From Candidatus Binatia bacterium (GTDB taxonomy: Bacteria; Desulfobacterota; Binatia; Bin18): a stretch of 38,205 nt of DNA. This document shows positions 8,880-16,221 of the stretch, in pieces. Below the pieces are notes generated by a model, which had not been told where the DNA came from, searched no databases, and was given only the letters and a program-made list of their open reading frames with translations. The stretch spans positions 1 through 38,205 of the forward strand of contig JAJDZM010000276.1 in NCBI GenBank assembly GCA_022824615.1, in the 5' to 3' direction. The first letter of the stretch is position 1. Every line of letters starts with the position of its first letter. A program made the position numbers and the translations under genes.

Positions 8880-9959
8880 ATGCGCGGCATCAGCCGTCGG
8901 AAGTTTTTGAAGAACGCGGGTACGGTTGTCGCTGGAGTGGCCGGCTTGCAGGCTGCTACCTCAACGCTGTCCGAAGCGGATGCGCCGGTCGGTCAGGCGG
9001 TTCAGGAAAGCCCAGCCAAAGGGTGGCGCTTCGGGATTCAAATCGAGCCGCAGTTCGGCTTTACCTACGACGAAGTCGCCCGGATCGCAAAAGATGCGGA
9101 ACGGCTCGGTTTTTACGGCTTGTGGACGTCCGACCATCTTTTTTGGGACTCCAGGTCTGAGCAGCGTAACTGCCTGGAGGCCTGGACCCTGCTGACCGCA
9201 CTCGCTCCGGTGACGACCAAATTGCGGCTGGGCACACTGGTCACATGTAATTCGTATCGTCCGCCCAGCATCCTGGCAAAGATCGCGTCCAGCCTCGATC
9301 ATCTCAGCAACGGCCGACTGGAGTTTGGCATCGGAGCCGGCTGGAAGGAGCTTGAGTATCGAGCCTACGGAATTCCTTTCCCCTCAATCGGTACACGTCT
9401 GTCTCAGCTCGAAGAGGCGGTACAGGTGGTGCGCCTGTTGTGGACTCAGGAACGGGCCTCTTTTTCCGGCACGCACTACCAGCTGCAGGAGGCGCTGTGC
9501 GCTCCCAAGCCTGTGCAGCAACCGCCCCGAATCTGGATTGCCGGCGGCGGAGAGAAAGTCATGCTGCGCATCGTGGCCAAATACGCCGACGGCTGGAACA
9601 TCCTGCTGAGGTCTTCAGTAGAAACCGTGAAAAGAAAGACCGATATCCTGCGTCAACACTGTGACACGCTGAAGCGGGATTTCTCAACGATTGAGAAGTC
9701 GCTGTTTCTGGCGGTCGTGCTGGCTGAAGACGAGAAAGAACTCAAACGGCGCGAAGCCGAGTCCGCCCAGGCATTAGGCGGGCGGGGATTGTGGGCGTCC
9801 CGAGAGCTGGGAACGGCCGGGACGCCGGAGCGCCTGGCGGAAACCCTGCGGGCGTTGCAGGCGTTGGGCTTCCACCATTTCCAGATTGTGTTTCCGTACA
9901 AGCAGGAAGGGGAGATGCTTCAGCGCTTTGCCGAACTGGTAATTCCGCAGTTGGTCTAG
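8880..9959 (+). CDS. LLM-family (luciferase-like) flavin/F420-dependent oxidoreductase with a Tat signal
   Basis: 359 residues, preceded by AAAGGAGG eight bases from the ATG. The N-terminus has a textbook twin-arginine motif (SRRKFLK, residues 5-11), a hydrophobic stretch (AGTVVAGVAGLQA) and a probable cleavage site near residue 30. The mature part is a TIM-barrel luciferase-like domain: GLWTSDHLFW, LRLGTLVTCNSYRPP, LDHLSNGRLEFGIGAGWKE, then PPRIWIAGGGEKVMLRIVAKYAD. Family members use FMN or F420. Tat export of LLM proteins is documented for some mycobacterial F420-dependent enzymes, and it implies folding with cofactor before export. The cofactor and substrate here are undetermined. Confidence 0.88.
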   Translation: MRGISRRKFLKNAGTVVAGVAGLQAATSTLSEADAPVGQAVQESPAKGWRFGIQIEPQFGFTYDEVARIAKDAERLGFYGLWTSDHLFWDSRSEQRNCLEAWTLLTALAPVTTKLRLGTLVTCNSYRPPSILAKIASSLDHLSNGRLEFGIGAGWKELEYRAYGIPFPSIGTRLSQLEEAVQVVRLLWTQERASFSGTHYQLQEALCAPKPVQQPPRIWIAGGGEKVMLRIVAKYADGWNILLRSSVETVKRKTDILRQHCDTLKRDFSTIEKSLFLAVVLAEDEKELKRREAESAQALGGRGLWASRELGTAGTPERLAETLRALQALGFHHFQIVFPYKQEGEMLQRFAELVIPQLV

Positions 9960-10059
9960 CGCATTTCACGAGAGGCCCTCACTGTGCCGGAGACTCCCGT
10001 CCTGCAGGAATTGATCCAGCCTCCCAGAGCGCGCTTCGACTCCGCCCCTGTGGGGCTTG

Positions 10060-10096
10060 CCCTTCGACAAGCTCAGGACAGGCTCAGCACGAACGG
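10060..10096 (+). repeat. Dispersed CCCTTCGAC...CTCAG element
   Basis: The element begins CCCTTCGACAAGCTCAGGAC and continues AGGCTCAGCACGAACGG. It is related to 7821-7852 and to the inverted copy near 18572-18596. I recall similar strings from many uncultured-bacterium contigs. Directly upstream is a small palindrome, GCCCCTGTGGGGC (10045-10057). Confidence 0.6.
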
Positions 10097-10126
10097 GGAG
10101 GGGAATAGGGGTGAGAGGACCGTCAT

Positions 10127-10153
10127 CGGGCAACCACAGGGGGTTGCCCCTAC
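10127..10153 (-). repeat. 27-nt hairpin repeat, copy 1
   Basis: On the minus strand this reads GTAGGGGCAACC-CCCTGT-GGTTGCCCG. An 8-bp perfect stem (GGGCAACC/GGTTGCCC) closes a CCCTGT loop. It aligns without gaps to 13385-13411, differing at four positions that make two compensatory pair changes. It lies upstream of the lipoprotein gene. Confidence 0.8.
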
Positions 10154-10160
10154 GGCGGGG

Positions 10161-10196
10161 ACCCAATGGACCCAATAGGCCCAATGGACCCAACAT
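10161..10196 (+). repeat. Four 9-nt tandem units (ACCCAATGG-like) running into a start codon
   Basis: The units are ACCCAATGG, ACCCAATAG, GCCCAATGG and ACCCAACAT; the final AT belongs to the lipoprotein ATG at 10195. The unit is a multiple of three, so copy changes would keep any upstream frame. No Shine-Dalgarno is visible in this stretch. Confidence 0.7.
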
Positions 10197-11109
10197 GGTG
10201 AAACGCGCTTTTATCGTCGGACTCCTCATGCTGTCGGCCCTGATTGGTTGCACACCCCGTTCTCAACCCGCGGCGCGCGCAGTTACCAGGGCTTCCGCCG
10301 CGGCCGTGTTTGCGAGCATGGAAGCGAACCGGGCCGCGGCACAGGCCGAGCCGCTGGCCGAGCTGTACGGGATTACTGATATGGACTTATCGTGCGAACA
10401 GGCTCAGCATCTCGCCTATAGGACAGTCGAGCGGATGGGGTATCGCGTAACGAGTGCAACCCGGGCTACGCCGGGAGAAACCGGAGCGATACAGGCGCAG
10501 CAAAGACGGTCGGGTCAGACGGCACTGGTCCAGGTGACAGTTGAGTGCCAGCCGCAGGGCGTGGTTGTTGATGCCGCCTCGCTCAGCACTCTGGACGTGG
10601 CCTCTCCTACGCCGCACCCGCTCGTGACGGATTATCATGAACGAGAGGCCCCGCGTCTGACCAAGAACCGCCCGCCACCGACTACCTACTTTCGGCGGGC
10701 GTTTTATTCCCTGTTTCACGGGTTGGCCGACAACGTCAAACGCTACGGACCCGAGGGCCAGATATATGTGCATATCCGGCCCCTGCCGCTGATGGAGTCT
10801 GAGTTGCTCTTCGGTGTCCACACGCCGGACATTTTTATTGTTGCCGTAGAAGTCGCCAATCGGACACAACAGACATATGTGTTCGATACGGAGCAGGTCC
10901 ACCTCCTCTCGGCCGGAGGAGGCACAGTCCGCGCCTTGACAGAAAAAGATGCTGCCAGCCTCCCACCGCCCATGGTCAGTCAGGCGCTGGCGGCGCATGT
11001 CGCCACGCATGGCTATTTGTACTATCCGGCGGGGGAGTATCTGAGCGTGCAGGGTACTCTGACGGAGGTGCAGAGTCAGGAGCGGCAGGGCTTTCAGATT
11101 GAGTTCTGA
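10195..11109 (+). CDS. Predicted lipoprotein of unknown function
   Basis: 304 residues from the ATG at 10195, chosen because it gives a short basic n-region (MVKR), a hydrophobic core and a lipobox LIGC with Cys at about residue 19. The frame is open to 10057 but that part is repeat-derived. After the Cys, the mature protein has an Ala-rich helix, then a mixed alpha/beta region with LSCEQAQHLAYRTVERMGY and TALVQVTVECQPQGVVVDA, resembling small envelope lipoproteins of unknown role, then a tail with AVEVANRTQQTYVFDTEQV, which could be a beta-sandwich. I do not recognise the family. It would be lipidated by Lgt (30088) and held at the membrane. No Shine-Dalgarno is visible; a 9-nt tandem repeat abuts the start. 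Confidence 0.7.
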   Translation: MVKRAFIVGLLMLSALIGCTPRSQPAARAVTRASAAAVFASMEANRAAAQAEPLAELYGITDMDLSCEQAQHLAYRTVERMGYRVTSATRATPGETGAIQAQQRRSGQTALVQVTVECQPQGVVVDAASLSTLDVASPTPHPLVTDYHEREAPRLTKNRPPPTTYFRRAFYSLFHGLADNVKRYGPEGQIYVHIRPLPLMESELLFGVHTPDIFIVAVEVANRTQQTYVFDTEQVHLLSAGGGTVRALTEKDAASLPPPMVSQALAAHVATHGYLYYPAGEYLSVQGTLTEVQSQERQGFQIEF

Positions 11110-11172
11110 TTGGCCTGTCCCTGCTTCTTTGCTACGTTCCTTTGACAACACAAGTAGAGGGAGGGCTCGCCT

Positions 11173-11592
11173 ATGTATTCCATGCGAAAAATTTCCGGTA
11201 TCGAAAAATTCATCCACCCTGCGGTTATTCACCAGACCTTGGTGAAGGAGGATTCCCGAAACGTTGAAATCTGGATGCAGACCTCCCAGCCGGGCAAGCC
11301 GACCCCGACGCATTATCATTCGGGCGAAGAGATTATTATTGTGCTCAAGGGAACGGGCTGGTGCCAGGTGGATGGGCAGCAGATCGATTTCGGACCTAAC
11401 AGCGTCCTTACCGTTCCCGCCTACACCCCGCATAAAATCTGCACAACTGGTGAGGAAGAGATGCAGGCGATTGCGGTTCTGGAAACCCCGCTCGAAATTT
11501 TCAATCGCGCCGGCGAGCCGATTCAGTTACCCTGGCCCTACGGAGAAACGCCGGGCACGCTTGAGCCAACACCGCCTGAAGCGAGTGAGTAG
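11173..11592 (+). CDS. Cupin-domain protein
   Basis: 139 residues, a single cupin_2 barrel. Motif 1 has His47, His49 and Glu52/Glu53 (PTHYHSGEEIIIVLKGTG); motif 2 has His87 (VPAYTPHKI), giving a full metal-binding set. Such small cupins act as dioxygenases, isomerases or ligand sensors, and the substrate is not evident. GAGGGAGG lies about nine bases before the ATG. It is followed by sppA after 23 bases on the same strand, so a shared transcript is possible without implying shared function. Confidence 0.85.
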   Translation: MYSMRKISGIEKFIHPAVIHQTLVKEDSRNVEIWMQTSQPGKPTPTHYHSGEEIIIVLKGTGWCQVDGQQIDFGPNSVLTVPAYTPHKICTTGEEEMQAIAVLETPLEIFNRAGEPIQLPWPYGETPGTLEPTPPEASE

Positions 11593-11615
11593 AAGATCAA
11601 GCGAGGAAAGATAAT

Positions 11616-13388
11616 ATGAAAAAGTTTCTGGGACGGACGCTCATGCTGATTGGCGCGTGGGTTGTCGTCATGGCCATTGTCGGCACGATCGCCACCCTGA
11701 TGAGTCAAGAGGAACTGCCGGAACGCATCGTGCTTGAGATCGACTTCGAGCGCGAGTTTGCCGAGTATGTTCCAACCGATCCGCTGGCGAGCGTCCTCAT
11801 GGAACAGACCGTGTCGGTCCGGGACATTGTTGACGCGCTGCACCAGGCGGCCACCGACGAGCGTGTCCTGGCCCTGGTCGCACGTACAGGCACTCCGCGT
11901 ATGGGCCTGGCGGAAATCCAAGAGGTACGGGATGCCGTCACGGCCTTCCGGGAGAGTGGCAAGCCGACCGTTGCCTATGCCGAGACCTTTGGCGAGTTCG
12001 GACCTGGCAATGGCGCGTATTATCTGGCTACTGCCTTTGATCGCATTTATCTCCAGCCGTCCGGGGACATTGGCCTCACCGGCTTGACGGCAGAATCGAC
12101 CTTCGTCAGCGGAACGCTGGAAAAGCTGGGTATCTCGCCCCGTATGGACCACCGCTACGAATATAAAAACGCGCTGAACATGTTCACCGAAAAAAAATAC
12201 ACTCAACCCCACCGTGAGGCGACTCTCCAGATTATTGAATCCCAGTTCGGCCAGATCGTGCAGGGCATTGCCGCGGGCCGCGCCTTGGAAGTTGACGCAG
12301 TCCGAACCTTGGTTGACCGTGGGCCGTTTCTTGGAAAGCAAGCCTTAGCGGAAAACCTGGTTGACGGGCTGGCGTATCGGGATGAAGTTCAGGCCGTCAT
12401 CAACGATGACCTTGGCGAGGAGGCAGAACGCGTCAGTGTGTTTGCCTATCTCCGCCGGATGGGGCGGCCACACAACAAAGGGGAGGCGATCGCGCTCATT
12501 TACGGAGTCGGGGGGGTGCATCGCGGCAAAAGCGAATACAGTGCCGCACTGAGCGGACCGACGATGGGGTCGGACTCGGTGTCGGCGGCGTTTCGGGATG
12601 CCGTGCAGGACGACACGGTGAAGGCCATTCTGTTTCGGGTTGACAGTCCGGGTGGTTCCTATGTTGCCTCCGATACGATTTGGCGTGAGACCGTTCGGGC
12701 TAAAGAGGCGGGCAAACCGGTCATCGTCTCTATGGGCAACGTGGCTGGCTCGGGTGGCTATTTTGTGGCTGCGGCCGCGGACAAAATTGTGGCCCAGCCC
12801 GGTACGATCACCGGCTCCATCGGTGTGGTTGGCGGGAAGATGCTCACCGCTGAACTCATGGAGAAAATCGGCCTCTCATCGGATGAGGTGCATACCAGTA
12901 CCAACGCCACCATGTGGTCGAGCTCGCTCGATTATACACCCCAGCAGTGGCAACAAATCACGACCTGGCTCGATCACGTGTACGCGGACTTTACGCAGAA
13001 AGTTGCTCAGGGCAGGGGTCTCACCCAGGAACAGGTGCACGCCGTGGCCAAGGGCCGGATTTGGACGGGTGAAGATGCCAAAGATATTGGTCTGGTTGAC
13101 GAACTGGGTGGCTTCCCGGCGGCGCTGCGCCTCGCCAAACAAGCGGCGGGGATTGAGACAGATGCACCGGTACAGGTCAAACTCTTTCCCGAACAGAAAA
13201 CACTCGTTGACACGGTACTGGCTCGCCTCCAGGGTCGAGAGGACGCCGCGGCTGAGGCCAGCCCGACAGCAGCGGCTCTGCGCCAGGTCATGCAGGCCGT
13301 ACGGCCGGTTATCCAGATGGGACAGCGCCTTGGACTGTGGTCCGAGCCGGGCGTGCTGACCATGCCCCACTGGGAAACAGCCTGGTAG
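11616..13388 (+). CDS. sppA: Signal peptide peptidase SppA, 67K type
   Basis: 590 residues, close to the E. coli long form (618). An N-terminal membrane anchor (about 7-29) precedes two tandem peptidase_S49 domains. The general-base Lys lies in the first domain (HRYEYKNALNMF, Lys184) and the nucleophile Ser in the second (NVAGSGGYF, Ser379), as in the E. coli Lys209/Ser409 dyad. TITGSIGVVGGK follows. It degrades cleaved signal peptides within the inner membrane, active site facing the periplasm. The Shine-Dalgarno is GAGGAAAG. The TAG stop (13386-13388) lies inside the 27-nt hairpin repeat copy, so the extreme C-terminus and stop have been set by that element. Confidence 0.95.
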   Translation: MKKFLGRTLMLIGAWVVVMAIVGTIATLMSQEELPERIVLEIDFEREFAEYVPTDPLASVLMEQTVSVRDIVDALHQAATDERVLALVARTGTPRMGLAEIQEVRDAVTAFRESGKPTVAYAETFGEFGPGNGAYYLATAFDRIYLQPSGDIGLTGLTAESTFVSGTLEKLGISPRMDHRYEYKNALNMFTEKKYTQPHREATLQIIESQFGQIVQGIAAGRALEVDAVRTLVDRGPFLGKQALAENLVDGLAYRDEVQAVINDDLGEEAERVSVFAYLRRMGRPHNKGEAIALIYGVGGVHRGKSEYSAALSGPTMGSDSVSAAFRDAVQDDTVKAILFRVDSPGGSYVASDTIWRETVRAKEAGKPVIVSMGNVAGSGGYFVAAAADKIVAQPGTITGSIGVVGGKMLTAELMEKIGLSSDEVHTSTNATMWSSSLDYTPQQWQQITTWLDHVYADFTQKVAQGRGLTQEQVHAVAKGRIWTGEDAKDIGLVDELGGFPAALRLAKQAAGIETDAPVQVKLFPEQKTLVDTVLARLQGREDAAAEASPTAAALRQVMQAVRPVIQMGQRLGLWSEPGVLTMPHWETAW

Positions 13389-13411
13389 GGACAGCCCCCT
13401 GTGGCTGTCCG
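13385..13411 (+). repeat. 27-nt hairpin repeat, copy 2, on the sppA stop codon
   Basis: GTAGGGACAGCC-CCCTGT-GGCTGTCCG: an 8-bp perfect stem (GGACAGCC/GGCTGTCC) with the same CCCTGT loop as copy 1 (10127-10153, minus). The TAG of sppA is bases 2-4 of the repeat. The 16-base tail module CTAGGGTGAGGGGGCT, also seen at 7761-7776, follows at 13413-13428 and supplies the stop codon of the convergent osmC-like gene. Confidence 0.8.
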
Positions 13412-13412
13412 G

Positions 13413-13889
13413 CTAGGGTGAGGGGGCTTCCGTGCCGTGTTCCGACTGCACGGCTGGTTGCGCCCGGACCGCCACCGGGGTGAGGTTCATCAGATTGTCC
13501 GAGACCGGACAGCGCGTCTCTATGGTTGCCAGCCACTGGTCCAGGGTGGCCTGATCGACATCGGCGTCAACCTTGAGCGTGACGTCAATGTTTTTGTATC
13601 CGGCCCGGTCGTCCGTCTGTTTGCCGAGCAGTTTTGCCGGATTGAGCGGACCGGCCGCATCAATGGTCAGGGACCGAATCGCAAAGCCCATCTCTTTGGC
13701 AATAATATGCCCCATCACATTGAGACAGCCGGCCAAGCCGGCCAGGATATACTCAACCGGATTTGGTCCTTCGTCGTCCCCACCGAGACCCGGCGGCTCA
13801 TCAACGATCAGCTCAAACCCTCTGACCTGAACCGCCAGGCGAGCCGGTGATTCCGACTGTCCTGAAACCTTGAATGTGACGTCAGACAT
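13413..13889 (-). CDS. OsmC/Ohr-family peroxide-reducing protein
   Basis: 158 residues. Both redox cysteines are present: Cys55 in LAGLAGCLNVMG and Cys127 in ETRCPVSDNL, with PNPVEYILAGL preceding the first, as in OsmC-type proteins. These enzymes reduce organic hydroperoxides in the cytoplasm using dithiol donors. A good ribosome site (CAGGAGA) precedes the ATG. It is the last gene of a minus-strand group beginning at 17001. The final residues (EAPSP) and the TAG are encoded by the shared tail module of the hairpin repeats, so the native C-terminus may have been altered by repeat insertion. OsmC versus the closely related YhfA-type subgroup is not resolved. Confidence 0.88.
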   Translation of the reverse strand: MSDVTFKVSGQSESPARLAVQVRGFELIVDEPPGLGGDDEGPNPVEYILAGLAGCLNVMGHIIAKEMGFAIRSLTIDAAGPLNPAKLLGKQTDDRAGYKNIDVTLKVDADVDQATLDQWLATIETRCPVSDNLMNLTPVAVRAQPAVQSEHGTEAPSP

Positions 13890-13939
13890 AGACTGTCTCC
13901 TGTGTGGCTCTAAGGGAGCGGCCGGCCTGGCAAAGAGGT

Positions 13940-14224
13940 CTATTGCCGCCGTTCGAGCAGGCGCTCTGCGATACCCCGCGTCAACTTTAGATTCTCGCCA
14001 GCCATCAGCGCCGTATCCCGTTGCATCTGAGCAATATGATCCAGACGCTCCTGATCGGCCTCTCTGAGTTGGGTCATGAGGCTGACGAGTCGGGACATGA
14101 GCCGGGTCTGCTTCCGTATGTCCCGGAGTGTTTCCCCCTGTTCGGCAACGTGTTTACCGAGCGCCTCCAGTTTGCTCTGTACCGTTGTGATCTGCTTATG
14201 GAGCGTGGTTAAGTTCTTTGCCAT
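13940..14224 (-). CDS. Small coiled-coil protein of unknown function
   Basis: 94 residues, almost entirely predicted helix with heptad spacing (LHKQITTVQSKLEALGKHVAE and LRDIRKQTRLMSRLVSLMTQ), rich in Gln, Leu, Arg and Met, with no Cys and no signal or membrane segment. It is probably an oligomeric cytoplasmic protein. It lies 27 bases after the acetoacetate-decarboxylase-like gene and 50 bases before osmC on the same strand, which supports it being a real operon member. I do not recognise a family. A weak GGAAG stands upstream of the ATG. Confidence 0.6.
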   Translation of the reverse strand: MAKNLTTLHKQITTVQSKLEALGKHVAEQGETLRDIRKQTRLMSRLVSLMTQLREADQERLDHIAQMQRDTALMAGENLKLTRGIAERLLERRQ

Positions 14225-14251
14225 ATGTACTACTTCCGCCCTCGGAGGCGG

Positions 14252-15004
14252 TTACGCCGCCAGTCTCCGGCTACCCTGGGCGGCCGGCAGGGAGGGATCA
14301 AGGGCGAAGCGGAGGTGGGGCAGGTCGGTATCACATTTTGTCATGGTTGCAATAATCGGGGTGGTACAGTGCAACCGCCCGGAGTCTCCCCAGGCTCCGG
14401 TTTTGAAGGTGATGAGGCGGGGCTTGCCGCGCTGCGCCGCGTGAAACACGTATTCCGGGTCAACCTGAACAATGACCGGGTCGTCTTGGTCCTGAACCCG
14501 AGCCAAATGCAGGCTGTCGAGATAGGTAATATCCGCGCCTGAGATATGCTCGGGGTTCTCCAGTTCAATCTCCATGAGCGTTTCGCCGGCGCGTTCAACC
14601 TTCCCAATCACCCGATCGTGGCGTGGCTGAAGCGAGACCGCCGCGGTCTCGACCGTAAATCCCCAGCGTGCTTGCAACTCGCTCACCGCCCGCTCGGTGC
14701 TGGCATAGGCGTGCAGCAGGTAGCCGCGGGGCCGAATACCGGCCCGAACGATAATACGGACCTGGGCGAGGGCGAACGGCCCGACCGGGCTGTCGGGATA
14801 ATGCATGACCGAGAACGTGGCGTACGGCGGAATACTCGGATGGAGCGCCGGCGGAATCAGCCATTCCGCCGGCTCCTCGGCAATTTCATAGCTGAGCTGA
14901 AGAATCTCCGCATCCTTGAGTTCCCAGGCGTCGGTATCAAAGCCGGTCATCAGCGGCGCTCGGGCCGCAGCAGCTTCGACATCCTGTTTCCCAAACACCG
15001 GCAT
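14252..15004 (-). CDS. Acetoacetate-decarboxylase-superfamily-like protein lacking the catalytic Lys
   Basis: 250 residues. The start at 15004 overlaps the stop of the LLM gene by one base (TAATG), implying translational coupling. The central pattern resembles the acetoacetate decarboxylase fold: PPYATFSVMHYPDSPVGPFA, a strand with RIIVRAGIRPRGYLLHAYAS, then AVSELQARWGFTV, which corresponds to the family's ...WGFPKK segment. In true decarboxylases that segment carries the Schiff-base Lys pair; here it reads WGFTVE, so Schiff-base chemistry is unlikely. The protein may be a non-catalytic binding relative or use other chemistry. No signal peptide. Family call is by pattern only and moderately uncertain; that it is a real gene is much surer. 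Confidence 0.6.
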   Translation of the reverse strand: MPVFGKQDVEAAAARAPLMTGFDTDAWELKDAEILQLSYEIAEEPAEWLIPPALHPSIPPYATFSVMHYPDSPVGPFALAQVRIIVRAGIRPRGYLLHAYASTERAVSELQARWGFTVETAAVSLQPRHDRVIGKVERAGETLMEIELENPEHISGADITYLDSLHLARVQDQDDPVIVQVDPEYVFHAAQRGKPRLITFKTGAWGDSGRLHCTTPIIATMTKCDTDLPHLRFALDPSLPAAQGSRRLAA

Positions 15005-16116
15005 TAGCTGGCTCCTCCCGCGACGGCGTGTTGCGGCTGGGAGTCGGCAAACGCAGGCATGACTTCTTTGGCAAACAGACGCAGGCTGTCGAGGACCTGG
15101 GCCTGCGGAATGATCTCGGCAGCGTTGAGGAGGAAATTGACGCGGTCCACGCCGCTGGCTTCCCATTTTTTAAGCTCACCAATGAGATGCTCGGGATTCC
15201 CGACCGCGATCCCCTCTGGGGCCTTGAACTGGTCGCCGGGGCTGGATGCCTGGCGTCGCAGGGATGGCAGCAGACCGGCGGCTGGATAGGATTTGGCGGG
15301 ATATGCCTCTTTTGCCATATCCAACTGGGCCGCCATGTAATTGAAATGGCGAATCATTTTCATGCCGGTTTTGGCGCCGGTTTCATTGTCTTCGTGGCAG
15401 TACAGGAAGTTGACGGTCGCAACCTGGTTGTTCACAAATGCGCCAACCGGATTACAGTTCTGCACGCGGCGGCGGTACTCTTTGACCTTGGCTTCCTGCT
15501 CGGCAAAGCTGGTAAAGGTCACCCCCAGACAGCCAATGCCGCGGTCCGCGGCATCAAGCTCGGTGCCCGGGCTGGTGACGGCCACCCACATGGGCGGATG
15601 AGGTTTCTGATAGGGCTTAGGCAGTACCGCCCGTGACGGCATGGAGAAATACTGGCCCTCATAGCCAAAGCGCTCCTGCGTCCACATCTTCGGGATGCAG
15701 TGGACAAACTCGTCCCAGCTTTTTTTGGTCTCGTCCGGACTGGCCCGAAAGCCGCCCAGCTCGGTCCAGGTTGCCGACCGTCCGGTTCCGAACTGGAGCC
15801 GTCCACCGGATAAAATATCCAGCACCGCGGCGCGTTCGGCAATCCGAATCGGATGGTTAAATTGCGGCACGCAGATGACGATGCCGTGGCCGACGTTGAT
15901 ATGCTTGGTCTGCATGGCGCACGCCGTCAGAAAAAGCTCGGGAGCCGAACAGTGGGAGTATTCTTCCAGGAAGTGATGTTCTACCGCCCAGACCTGCTCA
16001 AAGCCGAGCTCGTCGGCCAGACGCACCTGTTCGAGCGCATTCAGATAGACGCTGCGCTCGGCCTCTTGGTCCCAGGGCCGGGGAACGGAGAGCTCATAAA
16101 AAATACCGAACTTCAT
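15004..16116 (-). CDS. LLM-family flavin-dependent oxidoreductase
   Basis: 370 residues, preceded by an excellent AAAGGAGGT. The bacterial-luciferase-like TIM barrel is clear: MKFGIFYELSVPRPW, LGFEQVWAVEHHFLEEYSHC, INVGHGIVICVPQFNHPIRI, ERAAVLDILSGGRLQFGTGR. The EHHF motif and the LSGGRLQFGTGR strand are typical of FMN-dependent alkanal-type monooxygenases and of F420-dependent relatives. It is cytoplasmic, with no Tat signal, in contrast to the LLM protein at 8880. It is coupled by a TAATG overlap to the decarboxylase-like gene and follows an HpaI-type aldolase on the same strand, suggesting a short catabolic unit. The substrate is unknown. Confidence 0.9.
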   Translation of the reverse strand: MKFGIFYELSVPRPWDQEAERSVYLNALEQVRLADELGFEQVWAVEHHFLEEYSHCSAPELFLTACAMQTKHINVGHGIVICVPQFNHPIRIAERAAVLDILSGGRLQFGTGRSATWTELGGFRASPDETKKSWDEFVHCIPKMWTQERFGYEGQYFSMPSRAVLPKPYQKPHPPMWVAVTSPGTELDAADRGIGCLGVTFTSFAEQEAKVKEYRRRVQNCNPVGAFVNNQVATVNFLYCHEDNETGAKTGMKMIRHFNYMAAQLDMAKEAYPAKSYPAAGLLPSLRRQASSPGDQFKAPEGIAVGNPEHLIGELKKWEASGVDRVNFLLNAAEIIPQAQVLDSLRLFAKEVMPAFADSQPQHAVAGGAS

Positions 16117-16221
16117 GCTGACCTCCTTTTGCCGATGATAAACGCCGGAACGCCTTCAATCCCTGTGTGGGGTGTATCGTACTTGCCGGGTTTAGGTAAG
16201 GGGGAAACGTGTCTAGTGTGC

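Noticed and set aside
10387-11433. A 348-codon minus-strand open frame across the lipoprotein and cupin genes
   Set aside because: Overlaps two better-supported genes with ribosome site, lipobox or cupin motifs on the other strand.
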